DNA from: RGIG464 sp045643185
Lineage (GTDB): Bacteria > Myxococcota_A > Bradymonadia > UBA4248
Direction: 5' to 3'
Assembly (NCBI GenBank): GCA_045643185.1
Contig: JAZUKH010000070.1
Coordinates: forward strand, 1 to 6,152
Length of the DNA: 6,152 nt
Shown: one piece after another, positions 1-5,878 of the stretch
Numbering within the stretch: position 1 is the stretch's first letter
Layout: each line of letters opens with the position of its first letter
Program-made: the position numbers and the translations under genes
Notes under the pieces: model-generated
The model's input: only the letters and a program-made list of their open reading frames with translations
Database searches by the model: none
What the model was told of the DNA's origin: nothing

Positions 1-29
1 GAAGATGCACACGTTTATGTTGGTTTTGG

Positions 30-107
30 AGGGGGAAGTCTCCCCCTACGCGGCTATTTTCCCCACTTCGTGGGAAAAATACGCCGCTACCCCTTCGCCT
101 GGCAGGG
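30..107. repeat. Composite palindromic (REP-like) element
   Basis: Two hairpins stand back to back. The first has a perfect 7-bp stem, AGGGGGA (30-36) with TCCCCCT (41-47), and the loop AGTC. The second spans 50-87: GCGGC (50-54) pairs with GCCGC (83-87), and an inner 12-bp arm (55-66 with 70-81) has a single mismatch and a TTC loop, with one bulged C at 82. The block ends with a C/G-rich tail to about 107. There is no T run, so it does not look like a simple intrinsic terminator. A similar first hairpin followed by TACGC or ACGC occurs at 1933-1954. This suggests a dispersed intergenic repeat, although only two related copies are visible here. Confidence 0.6.
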
Positions 108-144
108 CCGATCACGTCGCGGATCGCACATCCCTAATCAATTT

Positions 145-149
145 TGGAA
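145..149 (+). promoter_or_regulatory. Ribosome binding site deciding the start at 161
   Basis: GGAAG lies 11 bases before the ATG at 161. The open frame continues upstream to an ATG at 5, but that stretch reads through the palindromic element and has no comparable binding site. The site and the start of family-like sequence both favour 161. Confidence 0.55.
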
Positions 150-160
150 GTAGCACGATC

Positions 161-1912
161 ATGGAAAACGCAAGCGCAAACACGGTTAAAAAAGAAGCCT
201 CCTGGCTGTGGACGCAGCTCTCGACGCTAAATGCGCACGATCCGGATCTTCGACTGGTCACTTTTTTCTCGACGTCCGCGTGTTATGTGCGCAGTCGTGC
301 CCGCTTTTACCAAATTGCCTGCGGCATGGCGGCATGGCTCAAGGATGTCGGCGTCGATCACGGCGATTACGTCGCCATCGACGCGTCACTACGCTTTGAA
401 TCGCTCGTCACATGGTGCGCTTGTCTGTATTTGGGCGCCATCGCCGTATTCTATCCCGATGATATGAGACAAACCTCGCGCGAAGCCGACGCTGCCGAAC
501 GAAAACTACGCGTCGTCATCACGGAAGATCCAGAACGAACAAAGCTGTGGTTCGAAGCCAAAAATCACACTTGTAAAAAAATTAAACGCATCGTCTACAT
601 GGATGTCCGTTGCCACGACGGCGTCATGATCGACCGACTCATTCAGTGGCCGCTGCCCGATTGCATCACGAGTTTTGAATCCTGTGTCGAAAGCTGCGAA
701 TTCAAAGCAAGACCTGCCTTTGAAAACCTAAACTCTGCACCGTGCGCCGTCACGTTTTCACAAGGATCCACCGTTGGAGAACGCCCCGTCGAACTCACGC
801 ATGCCATGTTGCTTGCACAGGCTCGTGCGCTCTCCTCAACGCTGAAATTCACGCCAGGCGATACCATCTTTGCAGGCGTCGTCTGCGTTCACGCCGCTAT
901 TCTGGCCGTCTTCGCGGCATGCGTCGCCATGGGAGCCGCATTCGCTTTCAGCAACGGAAAACACAAAGACACGCTTTCGCTCATCGAACAAACACAACCA
1001 CAGCTACTCTTTATGCTCCCGGGCCAGATCTCATCACTCGCCCAGGATATCATGACCCAGTCCTCGAAAAACGTCGTGCATGCACGATGGAATGACTTCT
1101 GCGTCCTCGCTGGAAAATTCCGAAACCGAAACACAAGCCCTTACCTCAGCTGGTCAAAAGGCATCATCGACACGGTCTGCCTCAGACACCTCAAAAATCG
1201 CCTTGGCCCCACATGCCGCGGCATCGTCTCGTTTGGCGCCGCTATCAACACAAACGACGCCGAGTTCTTTTCGTACCTCGACATACCTATTTATAATGGA
1301 TACGTGACCGCAGAGATCGGCGGGTTTGCACATCTGCACCGTTTTGCTGACCACGGCGGCTTTTTGGACACATGCAAGGCACGAATACGACACGGAAAAC
1401 TCTCGCTACAGGCTATCGGCAAAGACGAATTCGTCTTTACGGGCGACTATGTGTTTGAAGACGAACGCATCGGACTTTGCATCAAACGGTTTGAACGACT
1501 CACACTCGCCAACGGACAGGACGTCGACACCACGGCACTGCATGAAAACCTCGTTAACGAGCCACTCATCCAGGAAGCACTCATTTTCGGAGATGGCCGA
1601 CCATATTTGACCGCGTTGATCTATCTTGATCCGGAACAACTCAAAAAATGGGCTGCCGAACACAAGATCTCCGAAAAACACTCGTTCGAACAGCTTTGTC
1701 AGAATTCAAAAGTTTATAAACACATTAAGTCGATCGTCGATGCGCGTTCCGCAACCCGCTCACAATACGAGGAGATTCGCAAGATCGCGTTGCTCCCCGT
1801 ACCACTCGATGAAGACCCCCGCGTGCTCACACGTTCAGGGCTTGTGCGCCGATACGAAGTCAAACAACGCTACGCCGGCATCCTCAACTCGTTCTATAAC
1901 GAGGAATTCTGA
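161..1912 (+). CDS. Diverged AMP-binding (long-chain acyl-CoA synthetase-like) protein
   Basis: The 583-residue protein has the layout of FadD15-type long-chain acyl-CoA synthetases (about 600 residues), which activate fatty acids through an acyl-adenylate. The family-like parts are the N-terminal segment to about residue 100, a phosphate-loop equivalent FSQGSTVGERPVELTH (199-214), GYVTAE (380-385) at the YGxTE position, TGD (427-429), and a C-terminal lid (about 440-583) including GDGRPYLTALIYLD (477-490). Key positions are altered. The usual YTSGTTGxPKGVxLTH loop has lost its PKG (here E207, R208, P209) and its second glycine (V205). The usual lysine of the C-terminal LTPSLK-like motif appears to be leucine in LTRSGLVRR (556-564). 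I infer weak, altered or absent ligase activity, possibly a ligand-binding role. The protein is rich in cysteine (18 residues). No strong promoter is visible upstream. The gene converges with the DUF3737 gene. Family membership is fairly sure; substrate and activity are unknown. Confidence 0.75.
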   Translation: MENASANTVKKEASWLWTQLSTLNAHDPDLRLVTFFSTSACYVRSRARFYQIACGMAAWLKDVGVDHGDYVAIDASLRFESLVTWCACLYLGAIAVFYPDDMRQTSREADAAERKLRVVITEDPERTKLWFEAKNHTCKKIKRIVYMDVRCHDGVMIDRLIQWPLPDCITSFESCVESCEFKARPAFENLNSAPCAVTFSQGSTVGERPVELTHAMLLAQARALSSTLKFTPGDTIFAGVVCVHAAILAVFAACVAMGAAFAFSNGKHKDTLSLIEQTQPQLLFMLPGQISSLAQDIMTQSSKNVVHARWNDFCVLAGKFRNRNTSPYLSWSKGIIDTVCLRHLKNRLGPTCRGIVSFGAAINTNDAEFFSYLDIPIYNGYVTAEIGGFAHLHRFADHGGFLDTCKARIRHGKLSLQAIGKDEFVFTGDYVFEDERIGLCIKRFERLTLANGQDVDTTALHENLVNEPLIQEALIFGDGRPYLTALIYLDPEQLKKWAAEHKISEKHSFEQLCQNSKVYKHIKSIVDARSATRSQYEEIRKIALLPVPLDEDPRVLTRSGLVRRYEVKQRYAGILNSFYNEEF

Positions 1913-1932
1913 CCTCAGCGCAACAAGCTCGC

Positions 1933-1950
1933 AGGGGAAGCGATTCCCCT
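1933..1950. repeat. Hairpin with GCGA loop between convergent genes
   Basis: AGGGGAA (1933-1939) pairs perfectly with TTCCCCT (1944-1950) around the tetraloop GCGA, a GNRA-type loop. ACGC follows, then a weak second stem AAGC/GCTT (about 1957-1970) that reaches the DUF3737 stop codon. The hairpin resembles the first hairpin at 30-47, which is also followed by TACGC. It sits in the 56-base gap between two convergent genes, so it may limit read-through or protect 3' ends from both sides. There is no T tract, so it is not a classical terminator. Confidence 0.6.
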
Positions 1951-1968
1951 ACGCAAAGCATTCGACGC

Positions 1969-2841
1969 TTACCACGTTACGACATCGGTCGTTTCCTCAA
2001 CATCATCGCACACGATGTGCGTCAACGACGGATCGATCCGGTCTTTTTGAAGGATGAGACGACCGATCGAATCGGCTTTGATCGTACCGCTGGTCGGATT
2101 CAACACGCTGTCCACGTGTCCCGTGATATCAGCATCGACCGTGCAGTATTCGAATGCCAGTGTCGTGTTCAATAGCTTGCAATGAAGCAGCTTGAGGTTT
2201 TGAATGTAACACATGCCCTGCAAACTCTCGATCGTGCAGTTGATCAACGTCAGATTTTTGGCGTTCCAACCCAGATATTCGCCCAAGATCAACGAGTCGC
2301 GCACCGTCACGTTCTCGGAATTCCAAAATGCATCCTTGCAAAGCAGTCGACAACGGTCAAATTCGCAATTTTTAATGCCGTCGAACGCGTATTTGCCGAC
2401 GAACGACGAATCTTCAACGTGCATATCCTCGCTGTTCATGCCGAAATAGTCACCACGCGCATTCACGTTCGAAAGCGAAACGTGCTGGCATGCCCAGATC
2501 GCCTCATGGCCGTTGCCCATCTCGACGTTTTTAAGACGAAGCCCATCGCAACGACGAAAACTTTTTGGCCCGTCAAACACGGCGTTTTCGATGTCGACGT
2601 GATTGGAATACCACAGGCCTGCACGCGCCGCTTCAAACCAGGTACAGTCACGACACGTGATGTCGTCACAATACCAGAGCGGATAACGATACTTGAACAA
2701 CGAGTTGTAAAGCTTGATGTGACGCGCCTCTTTCAACGGCGATTCGCCCACATCAAAAACCGTGTCATGAATCTCAAGGTCATTCGCCTTAAAGAGGGCA
2801 CGCTCGTCTGACAAATGTGCCTGCTTGATCATCTGAGTCAT
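1969..2841 (-). CDS. DUF3737 family protein (right-handed beta-helix)
   Basis: The 290-residue protein matches the DUF3737 family as I know it, near full length. Recognisable stretches are GESPLKEARHIKLYNSLFK (32-50), YPLWYCDDI (53-61), the ARAGLWYS region (72-79), KSFRRCDGLRLKNV (93-106), GEYLGWNAKNLTLINCTIE (187-205) and NPTSGTIKAD (248-257). A hydrophobic-x-hydrophobic pattern returns about every 19-20 residues (around 22, 42, 61, 82, 101, 121, 140, 159, 178, 197, 216), consistent with some twelve rungs of a beta-helix. There is no signal peptide or membrane segment, so it is probably cytoplasmic. It has 13 cysteines, which is high. The function of the family is not established to my knowledge; the fold resembles carbohydrate-active and pentapeptide-like helices, but I see no catalytic residues. 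The start ATG (2839-2841) has GGAG (2852-2855) ten bases upstream. The gene appears to be a single-gene unit, shielded from the tRNA upstream by a terminator. Confidence 0.9.
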   Translation of the reverse strand: MTQMIKQAHLSDERALFKANDLEIHDTVFDVGESPLKEARHIKLYNSLFKYRYPLWYCDDITCRDCTWFEAARAGLWYSNHVDIENAVFDGPKSFRRCDGLRLKNVEMGNGHEAIWACQHVSLSNVNARGDYFGMNSEDMHVEDSSFVGKYAFDGIKNCEFDRCRLLCKDAFWNSENVTVRDSLILGEYLGWNAKNLTLINCTIESLQGMCYIQNLKLLHCKLLNTTLAFEYCTVDADITGHVDSVLNPTSGTIKADSIGRLILQKDRIDPSLTHIVCDDVEETTDVVTW

Positions 2842-2851
2842 AAAGTCTTTT

Positions 2852-2855
2852 CTCC
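2852..2855 (-). promoter_or_regulatory. Ribosome binding site of the DUF3737 gene
   Basis: On the minus strand GGAG stands ten bases before the ATG at 2841, supporting this start. Confidence 0.6.
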
Positions 2856-2873
2856 AAAAGTTTGTTTTTTTGA

Positions 2874-2887
2874 AAAATGGTCATTTT
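2874..2887. promoter_or_regulatory. Operator-like inverted repeat in the DUF3737 leader
   Basis: AAAATG (2874-2879) and CATTTT (2882-2887) are perfect inverted copies separated by GT. The repeat lies between the proposed -10 box and the ribosome binding site of the DUF3737 gene, where a repressor could act. The arms are AT-rich and short, so chance is possible. Confidence 0.3.
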
Positions 2888-2902
2888 GGCCAGAACTAGC
2901 AC

Positions 2903-2911
2903 ATGATACCA
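2903..2911 (-). promoter_or_regulatory. Possible extended -10 promoter for the DUF3737 gene
   Basis: On the minus strand the sequence reads TGGTATCAT, a TGn motif joined to the -10 hexamer TATCAT (2903-2908). The start codon would be about 60 bases downstream. No good -35 hexamer is seen: the place it would occupy falls in the inverted half of the 22-bp repeat. Extended -10 promoters can work without one. Confidence 0.35.
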
Positions 2912-2920
2912 CAAATTGAA

Positions 2921-2995
2921 GCTCCGTAGATACGCGCGGTCTGCACGGATCTACGGAGCGGTCTACACGGATCTACGGAGCGGTCTGCACGGATC
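2921..2995. repeat. 22-bp tandem repeat with an inverted half
   Basis: A 22-bp unit starting CGGTCTGCACGG and ending ATCTACGGAG occurs at 2937-2958 and 2959-2980, with one difference (G to A in CTGCAC). A third, 15-base partial unit follows at 2981-2995. To the left, GCTCCGTAGAT (2921-2931) is a perfect inverted copy of ATCTACGGAGC at 2949-2959 and of ten of the eleven bases at 2971-2981. Each unit is itself built from two related parts, TCT(G/A)CACGGA and TCTACGGAGCGG. It lies directly upstream of the proposed DUF3737 promoter. Confidence 0.8.
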
Positions 2996-3005
2996 AGCAA
3001 AAACG

Positions 3006-3038
3006 AAAAAAGGATGCTTCAAATGAAGCATCCTTTTT
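3006..3038. terminator. Bidirectional intrinsic terminator
   Basis: A perfect 9-bp stem, GGATGCTTC (3012-3020) with GAAGCATCC (3025-3033), has a four-base loop. Five T follow on the plus strand (3034-3038). On the minus strand six T follow, the complement of A at 3006-3011. On the minus strand it stands just after the tRNA-Leu 3' end and must be its terminator; it also isolates the DUF3737 gene from tRNA transcription. Confidence 0.92.
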
Positions 3039-3043
3039 ATGAG

Positions 3044-3127
3044 TACCGAGGATCGGAATCGAACCGATACGAGGTCGCCCTCGCCAGATTTTGAGTCTGG
3101 TGCGTCTACCAGTTCCGCCACCCCGGC
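3044..3127 (-). tRNA. tRNA-Leu (anticodon CAA)
   Basis: On the minus strand the 84-base gene folds into a full cloverleaf with a long class II variable arm. The acceptor GCCGGGG pairs with CCTCGGT, with two G-U pairs. The anticodon stem CCAGA/TCTGG holds the loop CTCAAAA, giving anticodon CAA (3091-3093) that reads UUG. The variable arm is GAGG-GCGA-CCTC, and the T arm ATCGG/CCGAT encloses TTCGATT. The discriminator base is A, as in leucine tRNAs. The next bases are CTC, so the CCA end is not encoded and must be added by the CCA-adding enzyme. Confidence 0.97.
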
Positions 3128-3139
3128 GAACAAGAAGGG

Positions 3140-3168
3140 CTTTTAAACCTATTCGGCATTCGCGTCAA
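3140..3168 (-). promoter_or_regulatory. Sigma70-type promoter of tRNA-Leu with A/T-rich upstream block
   Basis: On the minus strand TTGACG (3163-3168) is followed after 17 bases by TAAAAG (3140-3145); TTTAAA overlaps it as an alternative -10. Transcription would begin near 3133, about six bases before the mature tRNA. A run of A and T (3170-3179) lies directly upstream of the -35, like the UP elements of stable RNA promoters, and the bases after the -10 (CCCTTC) are fairly C-rich. Confidence 0.75.
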
Positions 3169-3169
3169 C

Positions 3170-3219
3170 AAAAAAATTTCAAACCATGCTTTTTTTTATG
3201 ACCACGACATAATTTTTTT
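3170..3219. other. Three A/T tracts in near helical phase
   Basis: The gap between the divergent tRNA-Leu and antiporter genes has tracts at 3170-3179 (seven A, three T), 3190-3197 (eight T) and 3211-3219 (two A, seven T). The cores are about 20 to 23 bases apart, close to two helical turns, so the DNA may be intrinsically curved. Confidence 0.45.
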
Positions 3220-3242
3220 CGCGCACTTTCCCCAAAACAGTG

Positions 3243-3248
3243 GATAAT
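3243..3248 (+). promoter_or_regulatory. Weak candidate -10 box for the antiporter gene
   Basis: GATAAT is a good -10 match with TG just before it, about 110 bases ahead of the antiporter start. No clear -35 hexamer is found at 16-18 bases upstream. If used, the messenger would have a leader of roughly 105 bases containing the hairpin at 3309-3329. Confidence 0.3.
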
Positions 3249-3308
3249 AAAGAACACGCAAGCCTTATAGGTGTACGTAAAACCTGAGAAGTCTCCTGTT
3301 ACGAGGGG

Positions 3309-3329
3309 ATGACCTTTATTTGAGGTCGT
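3309..3329 (+). promoter_or_regulatory. Leader hairpin before the antiporter gene
   Basis: ATGACCT (3309-3315) pairs with AGGTCGT (3323-3329), including one T-G pair, around the loop TTATTTG. TTTGTT follows it. The right arm contains most of the only strong ribosome-binding-like motif in the leader, GAGG (3322-3325). It could be a small attenuator or translational control element; no known riboswitch class was recognised. Confidence 0.3.
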
Positions 3330-3359
3330 TTTGTTAACGCTGAATCGTCAATAAACCTT

Positions 3360-5768
3360 ATGGAAGAATATCCTCTGATTGCTGACCTTGCGTTGATCCT
3401 GATTGCCGCTGGCTGTACCTCGATCATCTGCAAGCTCACAAAATTGCCCGTTATCGTCGGGTATCTCGTCGCCGGTCTCCTCACAGGACCGGCTATCTCA
3501 TTGTTTCCTACCGTCACCGATAACGCCAGCATCCACACGTGGTCCGAAATAGGCGTCATTTTCCTGCTTTTTGCACTCGGTCTTGAATTCAACTTTAAAA
3601 GTCTCATCAAAGTCGGCAAGACCGGGGCCATTACGGCTGTCACGATCCTCTTCGGCGTCATGCTCGCAAGTTTTGGACTGGGGGCCATCCTTGACTGGAG
3701 CATGACACAATCCATCTTCATGGGCGGTATGCTCGCCATTTCATCCACGATGGTTGCCGTCAAAGCCTTTGAGGAACTCAAACTCAAGGGACAGCCTTTC
3801 ACCCACATCGTTTACGGCGTTGAAGTCGTCGAAGATATCGTCGCCATCCTTCTTATGGTCATTCTGCCCATGCTGGCACTCAGCCAGAGCGACTCGCTCG
3901 CGCGAGAAGTGACATCATCCATCATGCGCGTGATCTTCTTCATGTCGATCTGGTTCCTGGGCGGCATTTTTCTCGTCCCAACACTGCTCCGAAAACTCAA
4001 ACAGCATTTGAGCGACGAGCTTTTGCTCGTCATTGCACTGGCTCTTTGTTTCGGAATGGTCATGCTCGCCGATGGCGCTGGGCTATCAACGGCACTCGGG
4101 GCATTCGTCATCGGCGCGATCCTTGGCACCACGCCGCAGGCTCACCACGTTGAAGGACTCATGGCGCCACTCAAAAACCTGTTCGGCGCGATCTTCTTTG
4201 TCTCCGTTGGCATGCTTGCCGATCCGTCCGTCATTCTCGACCATTGGGGCACCATTCTCCTCTGCCTCGCCGTCGTCATCATCGTTCAGCCGATCGCAGC
4301 CATGATCGGCATCTTCGGCACCGGGAAAAACCTCAAAGACTCCGTCAAAGCCGGTCTCAGCTTCGGGAATATCGGCGAATTTTCGTTCATCATTGCCAAC
4401 CTCGGTATCGCTCATCATATCCTTGAAAGCTATGTTTACCCCGTCGTCATCGTCGTATGCGTCATCACCACGATTTCGATGCCGAACATGCTCAAACTTG
4501 CCAACCCGCTCGCAGGATGGCTCGAAAAGAAACTTCCGACCAAGCTCACACAACGAGGGCTCGAACAAAACAATGGTGAAGCTCCAAAAGCAAATGCCAG
4601 CAAACTCACGGTCCTGCTCAAACAATTCGCCTTCGAGACCTTCATCATGTCCGTGCTCATCATCGGGGTTATCGCGCTCTTCGTCGGATTCATCGAACCT
4701 CACGCATTGCCGGCACTTCAGGGACTGCTCACCGACCGACTCGATCCTGAATACATCGTTTATGCAAGCAAAGGACTGCTCTTCTTGCTCATGCTCATGT
4801 GCATGATGCCGTTCCTCAGCGCTCTCGTCGTGCGAAAAAGCAACATGTCCAAAGCTTTCTTTGTCGTGCTGCTCAAAGGCAAACAACGCGGCCTGCTGCG
4901 CATTCTTCGAATGATCCGTCTGGTCATCATCATTGCCTTCATTGGCATCGCCATCATTGCCAATTCGCCATTCAACTGGTGGATCAACGCGATCATCGGC
5001 GTCGTCGTTCTCGGTCTCGTCCTCTTCTTCAAAGGCATTTTCTCGAACTATATGCGTCTCGAACGTCAGTTCCTTTTCAACTATAACGAAGTTGAAATGG
5101 CAGAACGTGAAAACAACACGCAAGCCCGCACAGGCGAACAGCTTGGCAGCCTTACAAACATCCGTGAAGGCGACTGGTTCTCAAGCGACTTCTCGGTCGG
5201 ACACATCCGCGTCGACGAAGACTCCGTCTTCCTCGGCAAAACGCTGCGTGAACTCGACCTGCGCGCCAAACTTGAGCTTTATGTACTCCGCATCGAACGC
5301 GATCATTCGGCCGTCAACATTCCTTCGGGCGACATAACGCTCGCCATTGACGACGTCATCTACATCGTTGGTAAACGCGAAGCGCTCAACCAGCTCAAAG
5401 ACGATCCTTACAACGTCTCGAGCAAAAAACTGCACATTGAATCGATGTCCGAATTTACAACGAACCTGCAGGAACGTCGCACCGACGAAGCGAATCTGCG
5501 TTGCATCGCCTTACCGATCGAAAAAGATTCCGGTCTGTGCGGCAAAACGATCCGCGATTCCGGCATCGTTCAGAACCACTGCCTGATCATCGGCATCGAA
5601 GTGGCGGACCGTGTTGAAATGAGTCCGAAACCCGACGAAGAGCTTCAGGCTGGTCAACGCGTCTGGGTCGTCGGCGACTTCCGCGGTCTGGGCGCACTGC
5701 TCGAAGCCAACCTCCCGAGCGACCTGTTCAATTCCTCTGAATTCAGCGTCGTTCCTGAAAATGCTTAA
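3360..5768 (+). CDS. CPA2/Kef-type monovalent cation:proton antiporter with two RCK_C domains
   Basis: The 802-residue inner-membrane protein probably exchanges K+ or Na+ for protons, serving pH and ion balance. Residues 1-385 form the exchanger domain with about 13 hydrophobic segments and family motifs: KLPVIVGYLVAGLLTGP (28-44), FLLFALGLEFNFKSL (68-82), GVEVVEDIVAI (153-163) with E158-D159 at the ion-binding position (QD in E. coli KefC, DD in NapA), LGAIFFVSVGM (274-285) and GNIGEFSFIIA (336-346). After a polar linker (about 388-418) there are four further membrane segments (424-444, 467-490, 514-534, 539-560). The cytoplasmic tail has two TrkA_C/RCK_C domains (about 608-682 and 709-786), with GKTLRELDL and GKTIRDSGI motifs. 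No NAD-binding RCK_N is present, unlike E. coli KefB and KefC. Tail regulation by a small ligand such as c-di-AMP is inferred from other RCK_C antiporters. The start fits the family N-terminus, but no ribosome binding site lies close. The transported ion is not known. Confidence 0.92.
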   Translation: MEEYPLIADLALILIAAGCTSIICKLTKLPVIVGYLVAGLLTGPAISLFPTVTDNASIHTWSEIGVIFLLFALGLEFNFKSLIKVGKTGAITAVTILFGVMLASFGLGAILDWSMTQSIFMGGMLAISSTMVAVKAFEELKLKGQPFTHIVYGVEVVEDIVAILLMVILPMLALSQSDSLAREVTSSIMRVIFFMSIWFLGGIFLVPTLLRKLKQHLSDELLLVIALALCFGMVMLADGAGLSTALGAFVIGAILGTTPQAHHVEGLMAPLKNLFGAIFFVSVGMLADPSVILDHWGTILLCLAVVIIVQPIAAMIGIFGTGKNLKDSVKAGLSFGNIGEFSFIIANLGIAHHILESYVYPVVIVVCVITTISMPNMLKLANPLAGWLEKKLPTKLTQRGLEQNNGEAPKANASKLTVLLKQFAFETFIMSVLIIGVIALFVGFIEPHALPALQGLLTDRLDPEYIVYASKGLLFLLMLMCMMPFLSALVVRKSNMSKAFFVVLLKGKQRGLLRILRMIRLVIIIAFIGIAIIANSPFNWWINAIIGVVVLGLVLFFKGIFSNYMRLERQFLFNYNEVEMAERENNTQARTGEQLGSLTNIREGDWFSSDFSVGHIRVDEDSVFLGKTLRELDLRAKLELYVLRIERDHSAVNIPSGDITLAIDDVIYIVGKREALNQLKDDPYNVSSKKLHIESMSEFTTNLQERRTDEANLRCIALPIEKDSGLCGKTIRDSGIVQNHCLIIGIEVADRVEMSPKPDEELQAGQRVWVVGDFRGLGALLEANLPSDLFNSSEFSVVPENA

Positions 5769-5773
5769 AATTC

Positions 5774-5799
5774 TCAGCCAGGTTCAAACACCTGGCTGA
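5774..5799 (+). terminator. Hairpin just after the antiporter gene
   Basis: TCAGCCAGGT (5774-5783) and ACCTGGCTGA (5790-5799) form a perfect 10-bp stem with a six-base loop, five bases after the stop codon. There is no T run behind it, so it may act as a 3' end stabiliser or a Rho-assisted stop rather than an intrinsic terminator. Confidence 0.55.
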
Positions 5800-5817
5800 C
5801 CAGCCCATTCTAGACGT

Positions 5818-5866
5818 TGGTCCCGGTCTCCCCTTTTTCACGGGACCACGCCAAATGACCTTTTTT
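5818..5866 (+). terminator. Second hairpin with distant T tract
   Basis: TGGTCCCG (5818-5825) pairs with CGGGACCA (5841-5848) across a 15-base loop. Six T follow at 5861-5866, twelve bases beyond the stem, which is too far for a textbook terminator. Together with the hairpin at 5774-5799 it probably ends antiporter transcription before the next gene. Confidence 0.4.
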
Positions 5867-5878
5867 CAGACGTTTCAC

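Noticed and set aside
742..1095. A 117-codon plus-strand frame inside the synthetase-like gene
   Set aside because: Arg- and His-rich frame-shifted reading of the real gene with no independent signals.
2182..2811. A 209-codon plus-strand open frame across the DUF3737 gene
   Set aside because: The minus-strand product is clearly DUF3737. The plus-strand product resembles no family and mirrors the repeat pattern of the real gene.
2896..2903. Word AACTAGCA shared by the DUF3737 leader and the gap near 5906
   Set aside because: Only eight bases match, the flanks differ, and it stands at different places relative to the promoters; chance is enough.
2937..2995. Tandem 22-bp units as a CRISPR array
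   Set aside because: Units abut directly with no unique spacers, there are fewer than three copies, and no cas genes are present.
3309..3323. Four-codon upstream reading frame (ATG to TGA) in the antiporter leader
   Set aside because: The GAGGGG motif directly touches the ATG, leaving no spacing for it to act as a ribosome binding site.
3240..3359. c-di-AMP or other known riboswitch ahead of the antiporter
   Set aside because: The leader does not show the conserved cores I know for c-di-AMP riboswitches, and only one short hairpin is evident.
4086..5123. A 345-codon open frame on the minus strand
   Set aside because: It lies wholly inside the antiporter gene. Its product is a run of Asp, Glu and His of the kind produced when membrane-protein codons are read antisense. 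It has no ribosome binding site or known domain.
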